Notes under the pieces: model-generated | Told to the model about the DNA's origin: nothing | The model's database searches: none | Seen by the model: the letters and a program-made list of their open reading frames with translations, nothing else | Source: Gelidibacter gilvus | GTDB taxonomy: Bacteria; Bacteroidota; Bacteroidia; Flavobacteriales; Flavobacteriaceae | DNA length: 64,000 bases | Reading direction: 5' to 3' | Assembly (NCBI RefSeq): GCF_004115975.1 | Contig: NZ_SDDZ01000001.1 | Location: 496,001 to 560,000 of the forward strand | Part shown: in pieces, positions 42,780 to 50,800 of the stretch | Numbering within the stretch: position 1 is the first letter of the stretch | How the letters are laid out: each line of letters opens with the position of its first letter | Position numbers and translations under genes: made by a program

Positions 42780-43280
42780 TTACAGTTTAGTGTTTTTTTC
42801 TAGAATTTTTGATTTTAATGTGGATACTGATTTGGTGACTTCATCTAAAAACTCGATGTAATTGTCATGAAAATCCAAGTTAAATTTTGAAGCATAATTG
42901 CTATTTATTTGATTGGTCTTTTCTTTATATTCTCTAATTTCTAAATGCAGTTCTTTTTGGAAAATCCAAGACTCTGTCAAGGCGTCAATACTTTGTAGGA
43001 TACTATCTTCATTGATGGTGTAGTACTTTTTCCGATCACCAGTTTTAGTGAAATAAAGAATTCTCTTTAAATCGGCTAAATGGTTCAAATGTGTAGAAAT
43101 AGTGCTTTTACTGGCACGTAGATCCCTAACTAGATCTTCAAAAGTAGTTCCGGACTTCCCGGTCAAAATGATATAAGATAAAATACGGGCAGCCATAGGA
43201 GCAAGTTGCTCTTGCTTCTCCATAAAGACGCCTAGTCTTTCGACCAAGTGTTCTTTGTCATTACGAATTTTGCTTACCAT
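42780..43280 (-). CDS. GbsR/MarR family transcriptional regulator of the efflux operon
   Basis: The ATG at 43280 gives 166 residues; a TTG six codons upstream overlaps the promoter box and is rejected. A winged helix-turn-helix lies at about 25-95 (M-A-A-R-I-L-S-Y-I-I-L-T, A-S-K-S-T-I-S-T-H-L-N-H-L, wing K-T-G-D-R-K-K-Y-Y). A helical dimerisation tail follows. The family usually represses its own operon and releases on ligand binding. It is the first gene of the pump operon. A perfect inverted repeat at 43309-43328, at the -33 region, is the likely operator. Confidence 0.88.
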   Translation of the reverse strand: MVSKIRNDKEHLVERLGVFMEKQEQLAPMAARILSYIILTGKSGTTFEDLVRDLRASKSTISTHLNHLADLKRILYFTKTGDRKKYYTINEDSILQSIDALTESWIFQKELHLEIREYKEKTNQINSNYASKFNLDFHDNYIEFLDEVTKSVSTLKSKILEKNTKL

Positions 43281-43295
43281 GTTACAAATTTTGTG

Positions 43296-43303
43296 CAAAG
43301 ATA
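43296..43303 (-). promoter_or_regulatory. -7 box of the efflux operon promoter
   Basis: Minus-strand TATCTTTG fits TAnnTTTG and lies 15 nt before the regulator ATG. TTG candidates upstream are spaced 14 and 24 nt, just outside the ideal range, and fall inside the operator palindrome. Confidence 0.6.
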
Positions 43304-43308
43304 AGTCA

Positions 43309-43328
43309 GGTTCGGAACAATCCGAACC
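43309..43328. promoter_or_regulatory. Candidate operator of the GbsR/MarR regulator
   Basis: GGTTCGGA, a 4-base spacer and TCCGAACC form a perfect 8-bp-arm inverted repeat immediately upstream of the -7 box. Its size and position fit a dimeric winged-helix repressor site that would block RNA polymerase. Confidence 0.65.
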
Positions 43329-43358
43329 AATCGAAGTTAAAAAAATGTTAAATAAAGA

Positions 43359-43380
43359 AACCGACGAAATTTCATCGGTT
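43359..43380 (-). terminator. Terminator of pheS
   Basis: Arms AACCGA-C-GAAA and TTTC-A-TCGGTT (one mismatch) lie just past the pheS stop codon and are followed on the minus strand by a T-rich tract. Confidence 0.65.
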
Positions 43381-43401
43381 AGAGTTATGAATCTTAGAGA
43401 T

Positions 43402-44421
43402 TTATAAAGACGATTTAAATTGTTCTAAAAACCGAACGTCATTTTCGCTCAATAATCGGATATCGCCAATTTGGTGTAAAAGCATTGTAATGCGATCGAT
43501 TCCCATTCCAAAAGCGAATCCAGAATAAACTTTTGAATCGATACCACAGTTTTCAAGAACGTTGGGATCCACCATGCCGCACCCCATAATTTCCAACCAT
43601 CCAGTACCTTTGGTGATGCGATGGTCGATTTCACTTTCCAGTCCCCAATACACATCAACTTCTGCACTTGGCTCCGTAAATGGGAAATAGGAAGGACGTA
43701 AACGGATCTTACTTTTCCCAAACATTTCCGTAGTGAAATATTGAAGGGTTTGTTTCAAATCGGCAAAACTTACGTCTTTATCAATGTATAAACCTTCCAC
43801 TTGATGGAAGAAACAATGCGAGCGTGATGAAATGGCTTCATTTCTAAACACACGTCCCGGAGAAATAGTACGGATTGGTGGTTTGTTGGTTTCCATATAA
43901 CGTACCTGAACAGAACTTGTGTGGGTCCGTAATAAAATATCAGGATTGGTTTGAATGAAAAATGTGTCCTGCATATCTCTTGCTGGGTGGTATTCCGGTA
44001 AATTCAGTGCTGTAAAATTATGCCAATCGTCTTCAATTTCAGGACCTTCACTAACGTTGAATCCAACACGCGAAAAGATTTCAATAATTTGATTTTTTAC
44101 GATCGAAATCGGATGACGCGCTCCAATGGCAATGGGTTCGCCGGGGCGTGATAAATCGCCAAAAATTCCTTTGACCTCCTCTTTGCTTTCTAGTTCTTCC
44201 TTTAGCGCGCTGACTTTTTCTTCAGCGGTTTTTTTCAATTGATTGATAACCTGCCCGAACTCTTTCTTTTGATCATTGGCAACATTTTTGAATTCTGCGA
44301 AATAATCATTCAACACCCCTTTTTTTCCTAAGTACTTAATGCGGAATGCTTCAATTTCTTCCTTGGATTGGGCTTTAAACGCTTCGGCTTCAGCGATGAG
44401 TTCTTTAATCTTGTCTATCAT
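43402..44421 (-). CDS. pheS: Phenylalanine-tRNA ligase alpha subunit
   Basis: At 339 residues this is full length for bacterial PheS. It has an N-terminal coiled-coil tRNA-binding arm (about 1-85) and a class II synthetase core: H-P-A-R-D-M-Q-D-T-F, R-T-H-T-S-S-V-Q, F-R-N-E-A-I-S-S-R-S-H-C-F-F-H-Q-V-E-G, R-P-S-Y-F-P-F-T-E-P-S-A-E-V and G-F-A-F-G-M-G-I-D-R. Together with PheT it charges tRNA-Phe; pheT is not in the window. A good promoter lies upstream. Confidence 0.97.
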   Translation of the reverse strand: MIDKIKELIAEAEAFKAQSKEEIEAFRIKYLGKKGVLNDYFAEFKNVANDQKKEFGQVINQLKKTAEEKVSALKEELESKEEVKGIFGDLSRPGEPIAIGARHPISIVKNQIIEIFSRVGFNVSEGPEIEDDWHNFTALNLPEYHPARDMQDTFFIQTNPDILLRTHTSSVQVRYMETNKPPIRTISPGRVFRNEAISSRSHCFFHQVEGLYIDKDVSFADLKQTLQYFTTEMFGKSKIRLRPSYFPFTEPSAEVDVYWGLESEIDHRITKGTGWLEIMGCGMVDPNVLENCGIDSKVYSGFAFGMGIDRITMLLHQIGDIRLLSENDVRFLEQFKSSL

Positions 44422-44440
44422 AAATCAAAAAAATGAATGG

Positions 44441-44473
44441 CAAATTTAAGGTTTTTCGGATAAAAACCTACAA
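44441..44473 (-). promoter_or_regulatory. Promoter of pheS
   Basis: On the minus strand TTG (44471-44473), a 22-nt spacer and TAAATTTG (44441-44448) match the Bacteroidota consensus; the ATG is 19 nt beyond. Confidence 0.6.
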
Positions 44474-44539
44474 GATTTTGCAAACCTTGTAGATTGGAAT
44501 GCATAAGACCTGTCAGGTTTTTTAAAACCTGACAGGTCT
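44468..44539. repeat. Pair of palindromic repeats (CTACAAG and AGACCTGTCAGG types)
   Basis: Arms CTACAAG/CTTGTAG (44468-44492) and a near-perfect AGACCTGTCAGGTTTT inverted repeat (44506-44539) stand side by side downstream of the small conserved gene. The second is a variant of the palindrome before pbpC at 24355. Confidence 0.75.
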
Positions 44540-44549
44540 GAAAATGGAA

Positions 44550-44906
44550 TTAGATAATATATTCTGTTTCAATAAAATAGTTGACAATAGCTTCTTTCAT
44601 TAAAACACTCTGCTCTCCTGCTTTTAAAGGAGGTAGTTGTTCTTTTACAATATAATGTGGCCATTTTTCTTCATCAAAATAGTCAAATTCGTAATAGCCA
44701 TAAGGTTCGAGCAATCGGCAAATGGCAATATGCATCAAATCTAATTTATGGTCTTTTTTGAATTTTCTATGGATTTGTCCCAGTTCTTGTACACCAATCA
44801 AATAGATGATGGCATCTAGGTCTAATATATCGCCTTCAGCGAATTGGTCAGAAAGTTTCTTTACTACTAACTCCCAGCGTTTTTTTAATTCTACGTCTCT
44901 TGACAT
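44550..44906 (-). CDS. Small conserved protein of unknown function
   Basis: This 118-residue soluble protein starts M-S-R-D-V-E-L-K-K-R-W; a GTG two codons upstream is less likely. Helical segments hold D-L-D-A-I-I-Y-L-I-G-V-Q-E-L-G and H-K-L-D-L-M-H-I-A-I-C-R-L-L, followed by Y-Y-E-F-D-Y-F-D-E-E-K-W-P-H-Y. I believe homologues are common in Flavobacteriaceae but know no function. It precedes pheS on the same strand, with a repeat-filled gap, so cotranscription is uncertain. Confidence 0.7.
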   Translation of the reverse strand: MSRDVELKKRWELVVKKLSDQFAEGDILDLDAIIYLIGVQELGQIHRKFKKDHKLDLMHIAICRLLEPYGYYEFDYFDEEKWPHYIVKEQLPPLKAGEQSVLMKEAIVNYFIETEYII

Positions 44907-44911
44907 GATCA

Positions 44912-45050
44912 CTTCCTGCGAAGGCAGGAATCTTTTTTAGTTAATATTACATTGTCATTAGCATAATAGCCGTGACAATTTTAATTTCCCGCGTGCTTAC
45001 TGAGTTTGTCGAAGTCAGGTTGCTGAACTCGTCGAAGTAAAGGCAGGAAT
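44912..45050. repeat. Repeat cluster upstream of cvpA (palindrome copy 4 and GTCGAAG repeats)
   Basis: In this gene-free gap (44907-45263) a CTTCCTGCGAAGGCAGGAAT palindrome (44912-44931) is a variant of the 20-bp repeat. Two GTCGAAG-type repeats (about 44998-45017 and 45021-45040) follow, and then a half copy of the palindrome, AAGGCAGGAAT. The rest of the gap shows only the cvpA promoter box. Confidence 0.6.
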
Positions 45051-45238
45051 GTTTTTAGTGAGTATTGAAATTGAAATGGAATTTAAAGTCCAACTGAGCT
45101 TCAAGTTCAATTTTGTCGGTAACCAAACAGTAGCGACTGATGTAGTTGAATGTAATCTTTCAACTAAAACTCTTGGGCAAAGTTAACAAACTATGCATTC
45201 TGTTTAGAATTTATAAGTCTAAAAATCTGAAATTTATG

Positions 45239-45246
45239 TACGTTTG
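45239..45246 (+). promoter_or_regulatory. -7 promoter box of cvpA
   Basis: TACGTTTG fits TAnnTTTG and lies 17 nt before the ATG. No well-spaced TTG was found. Confidence 0.5.
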
Positions 45247-45263
45247 CTAAAATACAACAGCTT

Positions 45264-45815
45264 ATGAGTGTTTTGGATATCGTTTTAGTGGCGCTTATTA
45301 TTTTCGGATTGGTACGTGGATTGATGAAAGGCTTTTTTGTAGAAATTGCTTCCCTTGTCGCTTTGATTGCCGGGGTTTATGGTGCGATCCATTTTAGCAG
45401 TTACGCCGCTACATTTATTGATGACAATTCAGAATGGAATGATAACACCGTCGAAATTATTGCGTTTGCGGTAACCTTCCTCATTATTGTTTTGGCGATA
45501 GCCTTGGCAGGAAAAGCTTTGACAAAACTAGCAGATTTTGCTGCCTTAGGTATTGTTAATAAACTTTTGGGTGCTCTTTTTGGCGCTTTAAAAATTGCTC
45601 TGATCTTGAGTGTGGTACTCAATATTTATGATAGTTTAAATCGTGCCATGCCATTGACGGATGAAAAAAGTATTGAGGATTCTACGCTTTATAATCCTGT
45701 GAAATCATTAATGCCGATGATTTTTCCGATTATTTTAGAAAAGAAAAAGGAATTTGAAGAAAATTTGGAGGAAGATGCTACTGAAACCGATTTGAACTCT
45801 TCTAAGCCCATCTGA
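45264..45815 (+). CDS. CvpA family membrane protein
   Basis: This 183-residue protein has four membrane helices (about 2-20, 24-45, 66-88 and 102-122) and the family pattern V-L-D-I-V-L-V-A-L-I-I-F-G-L-V-R-G-L-x-K-G at the N-terminus. The charged C-terminal tail (E-K-K-K-E-F-E-E-N-L-E-E-D) is cytoplasmic or disordered. CvpA was named for colicin V production in E. coli and is implicated in envelope tolerance to bile. It is a single-gene unit with its own promoter. Confidence 0.88.
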   Translation: MSVLDIVLVALIIFGLVRGLMKGFFVEIASLVALIAGVYGAIHFSSYAATFIDDNSEWNDNTVEIIAFAVTFLIIVLAIALAGKALTKLADFAALGIVNKLLGALFGALKIALILSVVLNIYDSLNRAMPLTDEKSIEDSTLYNPVKSLMPMIFPIILEKKKEFEENLEEDATETDLNSSKPI

Positions 45816-45896
45816 TTTAGAAATGTTGGATAAGGAAAATCATTAGAAACCGCTCCATTTACAAAGGTTGAATCCCTAAAGAGCGGTCTTTTGTTT

Positions 45897-46523
45897 TTAT
45901 TCCAAATGATAAATCTCCATGATTTTACTCAGATACTTATTAAAATCAATTTTCAAATCGATCAACTTTCCTGTTTTAACATCAAATACCCAACCGTGAA
46001 CCTTTAATCCTCTATCTCTATTTGCTTTTTGGACGGCTGCGGTTTTTATCAAATTGACACATTGTTCCTGAACATTGAGTTCTACCAATCGGTCATATCG
46101 TTTTTCTTCATCTGCAATGGCGTTCAGTTTATTGCGATGGATGCGATAGACATCACGTATATTACGAAGCCAAGGATTTAAAATCCCCAAATCAGCCGAT
46201 TGCATCGCCGCTTTTACGCCACCACATGAGTAATGGCCACAAACGATCACGTCTTTAACTTGTAAATGATCTACTGCATAATTGACCACAGACATGACAT
46301 TGAGGTCAATACTAATGACCATGTTTGCGATATTGCGATGTACAAAGACTTCGCCAGGACCTAAGCCCATCAATTCTTCTGCCGCAACCCGACTGTCCGA
46401 ACAACCAATAAACAGTAACTCTGGGTTTTGTCCTTTACTTAGTTTCTCAAAGAAATCTGGGTCAGCAGACAGCCTTTCTTTGATCCAAGTTTTATTGTTT
46501 GCAAATACTTTGTTTAAATCCAT
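45897..46523 (-). CDS. can: Beta-carbonic anhydrase
   Basis: This 208-residue protein matches the E. coli Can class. Zinc ligands are Cys41 and Asp43 (with Arg45) in G-C-S-D-S-R, and His97 and Cys100 in C-G-H-Y-S-C-G-G-V. It interconverts carbon dioxide and bicarbonate in the cytoplasm, supplying bicarbonate to carboxylases. The length and ligand spacing are normal. It lies downstream of the Bat operon on the same strand, but a 328-bp gap suggests separate transcription. Confidence 0.95.
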   Translation of the reverse strand: MDLNKVFANNKTWIKERLSADPDFFEKLSKGQNPELLFIGCSDSRVAAEELMGLGPGEVFVHRNIANMVISIDLNVMSVVNYAVDHLQVKDVIVCGHYSCGGVKAAMQSADLGILNPWLRNIRDVYRIHRNKLNAIADEEKRYDRLVELNVQEQCVNLIKTAAVQKANRDRGLKVHGWVFDVKTGKLIDLKIDFNKYLSKIMEIYHLE

Positions 46524-46851
46524 CTTATTTGGGCCTTATCTTAAACATTCCATTTTATGTGTGGAATTGATGCATTAAAAGTAGTGATAAAATGGGTTTT
46601 TTTGAATCAATTAATAATATAAAGCGCTTGGGTAAATGTTAAGTACATGGATTTGAGTTTTCATCATTCTGAATTCACTATAAAACAGTAGGGTACCGCA
46701 ATAATATCACTGCATTGATTGTCATATTAATGCATAAATTAGCTCTAAAATGAATCTCAAAAAACTAAAATAGTGTGATGTTATACGAAGCGTTGAGAAT
46801 GTACAATTGAACTTATAAAGTATTTATCACTAGAAATTCACTCATAAAAAT
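46524..46851. other. Gene-free gap between batE and carbonic anhydrase
   Basis: This is 328 bp of AT-rich sequence without an ORF, a clear TAnnTTTG box on the minus strand, or a strong hairpin. It presumably contains the carbonic anhydrase promoter in a form I cannot recognise. Confidence 0.4.
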
Positions 46852-47601
46852 CTATAGCGCTTTTATGGCCTCCGAAGGAATCCAACCCATTTTACCATCG
46901 GCAAGTTTGATTTTTTTCCAATTATTGACCGTGTCCAAAATTTGTACTTTAGTGCCTTCATGAAGTTTAAATGATTCCGAACTTCTGAGATTTGGTTCAC
47001 TTTTCACTTGACTCTCTTTGGCAAAAACAATGGCAGGTTGGTCGTTTTTTACGAGATGGTAATTGTTAAAAGCCAATGCCACGGCAGAGCAGGCAAGAAT
47101 TAGAAAAGTCATCGCAGCAATGAATGCCAATCGTTTTTTTGTAGAGCTGTAATTAAAATAATAGATGAGATAGAACACCACAAAAAGTACCATCAAGAGG
47201 ATGGATAACTTCGCCCAATTATCAAAAGTCAGCCAATTGGTGATGCTTTTTGAAAATTTAGCAAACCCTAATTCTGGAGTTTTATCAATCGCATCAATGG
47301 TCATATTACGGGCAAATGCAATATTGTTATGGATTTCTTTATCATTGGGATCCAAGACCAAGGCCTTCTCATAATAATAAATACTTGGTGCAATATGATT
47401 GAGTTTATAATGTGCATTCGCCAAATTAAAGTACAAGGCTGCAGAGTGTTCACCAGACTCAATAATGCTTTCATATTTTGAAATGGCATCCTCAAAATCA
47501 CCTTTATTGTACAAGTCATTGGCTTGTTCAAAAAGCTGTTCATTTTGGCTAAATCCTAAGCTACTAATCAAAAATGCCAGTATGTAAATAAAATGCTTCA
47601 T
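46852..47601 (-). CDS. batE: BatE, TPR and SH3 domain protein
   Basis: The start at 47601 (249 aa) gives a signal peptide cleaved near L-G-F-S-Q; a longer frame runs into batD. TPR repeats lie at about 22-100 (A-N-D-L-Y-N-K-G-D-F-E-D-A-I...A-A-L-Y-F-N-L-A-N-A-H-Y-K-L). Two membrane helices follow (about 134-185). A C-terminal bacterial SH3 domain (about 195-249) ends W-I-P-S-E-A-I. This TPR-TM-SH3 layout is typical of BatE, the last gene of Bat operons. Confidence 0.88.
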   Translation of the reverse strand: MKHFIYILAFLISSLGFSQNEQLFEQANDLYNKGDFEDAISKYESIIESGEHSAALYFNLANAHYKLNHIAPSIYYYEKALVLDPNDKEIHNNIAFARNMTIDAIDKTPELGFAKFSKSITNWLTFDNWAKLSILLMVLFVVFYLIYYFNYSSTKKRLAFIAAMTFLILACSAVALAFNNYHLVKNDQPAIVFAKESQVKSEPNLRSSESFKLHEGTKVQILDTVNNWKKIKLADGKMGWIPSEAIKAL

Positions 47602-47602
47602 C

Positions 47603-49378
47603 TTATCGAATCTGTTTATCAATTACCGAAATAGTTTGGGCGGCCTTATCATAATCATGTTGCATGGTCACTTCTGAAAAAGGCGTATAGCGTGCCAATT
47701 CACAACTATCTAAAATGGTTACAAACTCGTCAATTACCGATTCTTCCACTTGACGCTTTAAGAGCAATTCTTTAATCCGGTCCTTGCTGAAATCGCTAGT
47801 TTCAATATGCAGTTTCGCTTTGAGATAATTATGAAGTGCTTTTTCAAGCGCAATATAAAACGCTTCTTTTTGACCTAATGATTTTCTGGCTTCTCCCAGA
47901 TATTTTTTTGCAAGTCTATCTGCCTTACGTATTTTATTTCCTTGAACGTCAGCGCGGCGCTCTGCTTTTTTCTTACGGAACACCATCGCTAAAGGAATGG
48001 CCATAAGTGGCAATAAAAACGAACTCCAAAACCACGAAGAGTTGAGGAAGGGTTCAGAGCTGATTGGTTTAAGATTGGCTTCGCTTTTTACAAATGCAAA
48101 CTGATCATTATTCATGATCACACGTTGTTTGCCCTCGCCAACTGTGGCGATATTGCTATCAGTATGCGTACTGTTTGTTGGCCCTTCAAGAACGTTGATC
48201 ACCAATTCTCCAGAAGATACCGTTTTATACGACTCTGTTTTTAAATCGAAATATGAAAAGTCAACATTTGGAATAGGATATTTCCCTTTAAACTGCGGAA
48301 CAATCGTATAACTATCTGCAATGCCACCTTGCATGCCATCTATTGTAGTTCTTATGTTTTGAGTGTGTTCTGGCTCATAAACTTCTAAAGAACTTGGTAG
48401 GGTTAATTTTGGCAGTTGGAACAATTTGAGATTTCCTGTCCCTTTAACTTCTAATCGTGCTTGCAAAGACTCAGTGGCATTTAATTCGGTTTTGGAGGTG
48501 GTAACCTTAAAATCGAAATTACCCACAGCACCAGTAAAGTTTTCTGGTTTTCCGATTTCCGGAAGTGGTTTTACTTGAAGTGATCTGCTTCCGGCCGATA
48601 CCGTTTTATGCACTTGAGACATCATCCGTCCACCAAAAAAGTCACGTCTATTACTAGGTACTTCTACCGTAACATCTAAACTTAAAGGTTCAATTTCCAA
48701 CTTTCCTGATTTTTGTGGGTATAAAACCACTTGCTTGATTACCAAAAACCGATAAGGGCGGCCTTTAAATTGGATGTTTTGAATTTTGTTGCCTTTGAGA
48801 TCAATATTTTGACTCCAAAAATCATTGTATTTAGGGCTGTCAATTTCTCTAAATGTACTGACGCCAATATCTTCAGAAACATATAGTTTATAAACAACAG
48901 TAACGGCTTCGTTGAGATATGGGTTTCCTTTTGATATTTCAGCAATGAGATGAAGGTTATCATCTGCGACAATTTCAGCATTGTCAGGATCATTAGGTCT
49001 GTTTACTGCTGAAGTAATTTGAACGGCTACTGGTGATGTTTTATAAATTTCACCTTCAATTTCAATGGTTGCCTGATTGATGGTAATCGTTCCTGTTTTC
49101 TTAGGAGCCAAAAAATAACTGTAGGTTTTTGTGAATGAGCGAACACCATTGATCCAAGAATGGCTTACCGATTGGTTTGGCCCACCAACAATCGTAAAAT
49201 CACTGAACGACGGCGGATTGAAATTATCGCCATCCGTGTTCATTTCAAAATCCACACGTAAACGCTCATTGATGCCGAGTTTGGTCTTGCTTACTTTGGC
49301 CTCAAACTTTACTTGGGCCGCAACAAAACTTGTGCTTGCTACAATTAAAAATAATGATATGTATGCTTTTAATTTCAT
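47603..49378 (-). CDS. batD: BatD, aerotolerance-related protein
   Basis: This 591-residue protein has a signal peptide (A-S-T-S-F-V-A-A-Q) and a series of Ig-like beta domains: K-T-K-L-G-I-N-E-R-L-R-V-D-F, F-x-I-V-G-G-P-N-Q-S-x-S and Y-F-L-A-P-K-K-T-G-T. A single membrane helix near 445-465 is followed by a basic cytoplasmic helical tail. It matches the BatD/oxygen-tolerance family. BatD probably bridges the periplasm and the inner-membrane VWA proteins. Its gene is followed at once by batE. Confidence 0.9.
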   Translation of the reverse strand: MKLKAYISLFLIVASTSFVAAQVKFEAKVSKTKLGINERLRVDFEMNTDGDNFNPPSFSDFTIVGGPNQSVSHSWINGVRSFTKTYSYFLAPKKTGTITINQATIEIEGEIYKTSPVAVQITSAVNRPNDPDNAEIVADDNLHLIAEISKGNPYLNEAVTVVYKLYVSEDIGVSTFREIDSPKYNDFWSQNIDLKGNKIQNIQFKGRPYRFLVIKQVVLYPQKSGKLEIEPLSLDVTVEVPSNRRDFFGGRMMSQVHKTVSAGSRSLQVKPLPEIGKPENFTGAVGNFDFKVTTSKTELNATESLQARLEVKGTGNLKLFQLPKLTLPSSLEVYEPEHTQNIRTTIDGMQGGIADSYTIVPQFKGKYPIPNVDFSYFDLKTESYKTVSSGELVINVLEGPTNSTHTDSNIATVGEGKQRVIMNNDQFAFVKSEANLKPISSEPFLNSSWFWSSFLLPLMAIPLAMVFRKKKAERRADVQGNKIRKADRLAKKYLGEARKSLGQKEAFYIALEKALHNYLKAKLHIETSDFSKDRIKELLLKRQVEESVIDEFVTILDSCELARYTPFSEVTMQHDYDKAAQTISVIDKQIR

Positions 49379-49402
49379 TGAAATAAATAAAAATTAACGA
49401 AC

Positions 49403-49423
49403 AACGATTAACGATTAACGATT
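49403..49423 (+). repeat. Heptanucleotide repeat AACGATT x3 (left flank of four-helix gene)
   Basis: Three perfect copies of AACGATT overlap the 3' end of the four-helix-bundle gene. The inverted form AATCGTT x2 occurs on the other side of that gene at 49803-49816. Confidence 0.75.
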
Positions 49424-49785
49424 TTTGAATTGTTGTTTTTAGAGGTTTTAATACTTGCGACAAAAATTGAAATAAGTTGATTATTCTCATCTAAAACCTT
49501 TAAGATGTTTTGCTTATCTCCAATATACAAGTTAGCACGAAAGATTATTTTCAAAAAGTTGTAACTTTCTCTCAACTCTTTTAAACAGATGCCCATTTTG
49601 TGAACAAAATCTTTATGAGACTCAGCACTTCTTGCTTCACCATAATTTAGAGCGGGTGAGCCAGAGGATCTGATCAATTGATTCCCATAATAATTGCCGG
49701 CATAATTATTTTTAATTTCTTCAACGATGTCTACAATTAACACTGCAAAATCAATAACGCGTTCTTCTAAATCATTTGTCGTCAT
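49408..49785 (-). CDS. Four-helix-bundle protein (S23/23S-intervening-sequence family)
   Basis: This 125-residue helical protein has the S23-like pattern: R-V-I-D-F-A-V-L-I-V-D-I, N-Q-L-I-R-S-S-G-S-P-A-L-N-Y-G-E-A-R-S-A-E-S, F-V-H-K-M-G-I-C-L-K-E-L-R-E-S. The family was first seen as ORFs within 23S rRNA intervening sequences and also occurs scattered in Bacteroidota genomes; its function is unsettled. Here it sits between batC and batD, where no such gene belongs. It is bracketed by inverted heptad repeats that also supply its last residues (K-I-V-N-R). Confidence 0.85.
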   Translation of the reverse strand: MTTNDLEERVIDFAVLIVDIVEEIKNNYAGNYYGNQLIRSSGSPALNYGEARSAESHKDFVHKMGICLKELRESYNFLKIIFRANLYIGDKQNILKVLDENNQLISIFVASIKTSKNNNSKIVNR

Positions 49786-49802
49786 ATCAATCTTATATCA
49801 TA

Positions 49803-49816
49803 AATCGTTAATCGTT
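49803..49816 (+). repeat. Heptanucleotide repeat AATCGTT x2 (right flank of four-helix gene)
   Basis: Two copies of AATCGTT form the inverted counterpart of the AACGATT array at 49403-49423. Confidence 0.7.
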
Positions 49817-49837
49817 ATTCAGAAATCAAAACTCTTT

Positions 49838-50647
49838 TTACCAGTCTTTTTCCGTTTGTACTTTAACGCCTTTTTGTTTATCGGCATTCATTTTTTCCTG
49901 AACCTTCTGTTCTTGATTATTCATGGCCTCCAATAAGTTCTTTATTTGTTGAGGGGATAATTTTCCCGGTTGTGGTTTTTGTTCTTGATTTTTATCTTCC
50001 TTTTCATCTGTTGGCTTATCCTCATCTTTTTTATCGTCGCCTTCTTTCTTGTCCTGATCACCTTGATCGTCTTTATTTTCTTTGTTATCCTGATCTTTGT
50101 TATCCTTGTCCTGATTGTCTTGATCTTTGTTTTCGTCCTGTTTGTCTTTGTCTTTATCCTGATTTTCATCCGGCTGATCATCTTTTTGTTGCTCAGCACA
50201 TTCTTTTGCTAAACCAAGATTGTAACGGGTTTCATCATCCGTTGGATCATTTCTTAAAGCATTTTTATAAGCTTCAACGGCATCTTTACATTGTTTGTTC
50301 TTCATTAAGATATTTCCAATATTATGGAATGCCTTATGCTTTTGCGATTTTTCGGTGGCATTTTTAGCAGCTTGTTGCTGTCTATAAAGGGCTTCTTCGT
50401 AGTTGCCTTCTTTAAAATAGGAATTTCCTAAATTATAGGTTCCTGCTACAGAGGAAGGTTGTTTGGAAATGGCTTTTCGATATTCTTTCTCTGCAGAAAT
50501 GAAATTATTATCATCCATTAACTCATTGGCTTCATAAATCAAATCATTCGATTTCTTTGCAGCCAGCAATTGTTCCTTCTCGTTCTCTTTATCTTGAGAA
50601 AAGCCGAAGCATGTAAAAAACACTAATAGAAGTGTAAGGTTTTTCAT
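49838..50647 (-). CDS. batC: BatC, TPR protein with charged low-complexity tail
   Basis: This 269-residue protein has a signal peptide (cleavage near C-F-G-F-S-Q) and TPR repeats at about 33-150, including A-G-T-Y-N-L-G-N-S-Y-F-K-E-G-N-Y-E-E-A-L and A-F-H-N-I-G-N-I-L. The stretch at ~155-225 is almost only D, K, E, N and Q. It may be a flexible linker. A final helical motif (L-S-P-Q-Q-I-K-N-L-L-E-A-M-N-N-Q-E) is conserved in BatC-type proteins. The strange composition creates long open frames on the opposite strand that are not genes. Confidence 0.88.
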   Translation of the reverse strand: MKNLTLLLVFFTCFGFSQDKENEKEQLLAAKKSNDLIYEANELMDDNNFISAEKEYRKAISKQPSSVAGTYNLGNSYFKEGNYEEALYRQQQAAKNATEKSQKHKAFHNIGNILMKNKQCKDAVEAYKNALRNDPTDDETRYNLGLAKECAEQQKDDQPDENQDKDKDKQDENKDQDNQDKDNKDQDNKENKDDQGDQDKKEGDDKKDEDKPTDEKEDKNQEQKPQPGKLSPQQIKNLLEAMNNQEQKVQEKMNADKQKGVKVQTEKDW

Positions 50648-50800
50648 TTATCTAGGTCATTATGAACTCTTTTTGTAAACTGATGGCTGTGTGCATCAGA
50701 AGTTCAATTCAATCAAAATCATAATTTATCTTCCTCATTTTTAAACAGTTCATAAATCTAAAAAAACTATTGCTATCAATATTATAATGTTTTCTTAAAG

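Noticed and set aside
44506-44539. Rho-independent terminator of the small conserved gene
   Set aside because: The stem is strong but has no T-run on the minus strand and belongs to a dispersed palindrome family, so it is listed as a repeat.
49970-50367. Long open frames opposite batC, rich in Leu/Val/Ile or Tyr/His
   Set aside because: They are the complement of the D/K/E/N/Q-rich tract of batC, which happens to lack stops in other frames; there is no promoter or family match.
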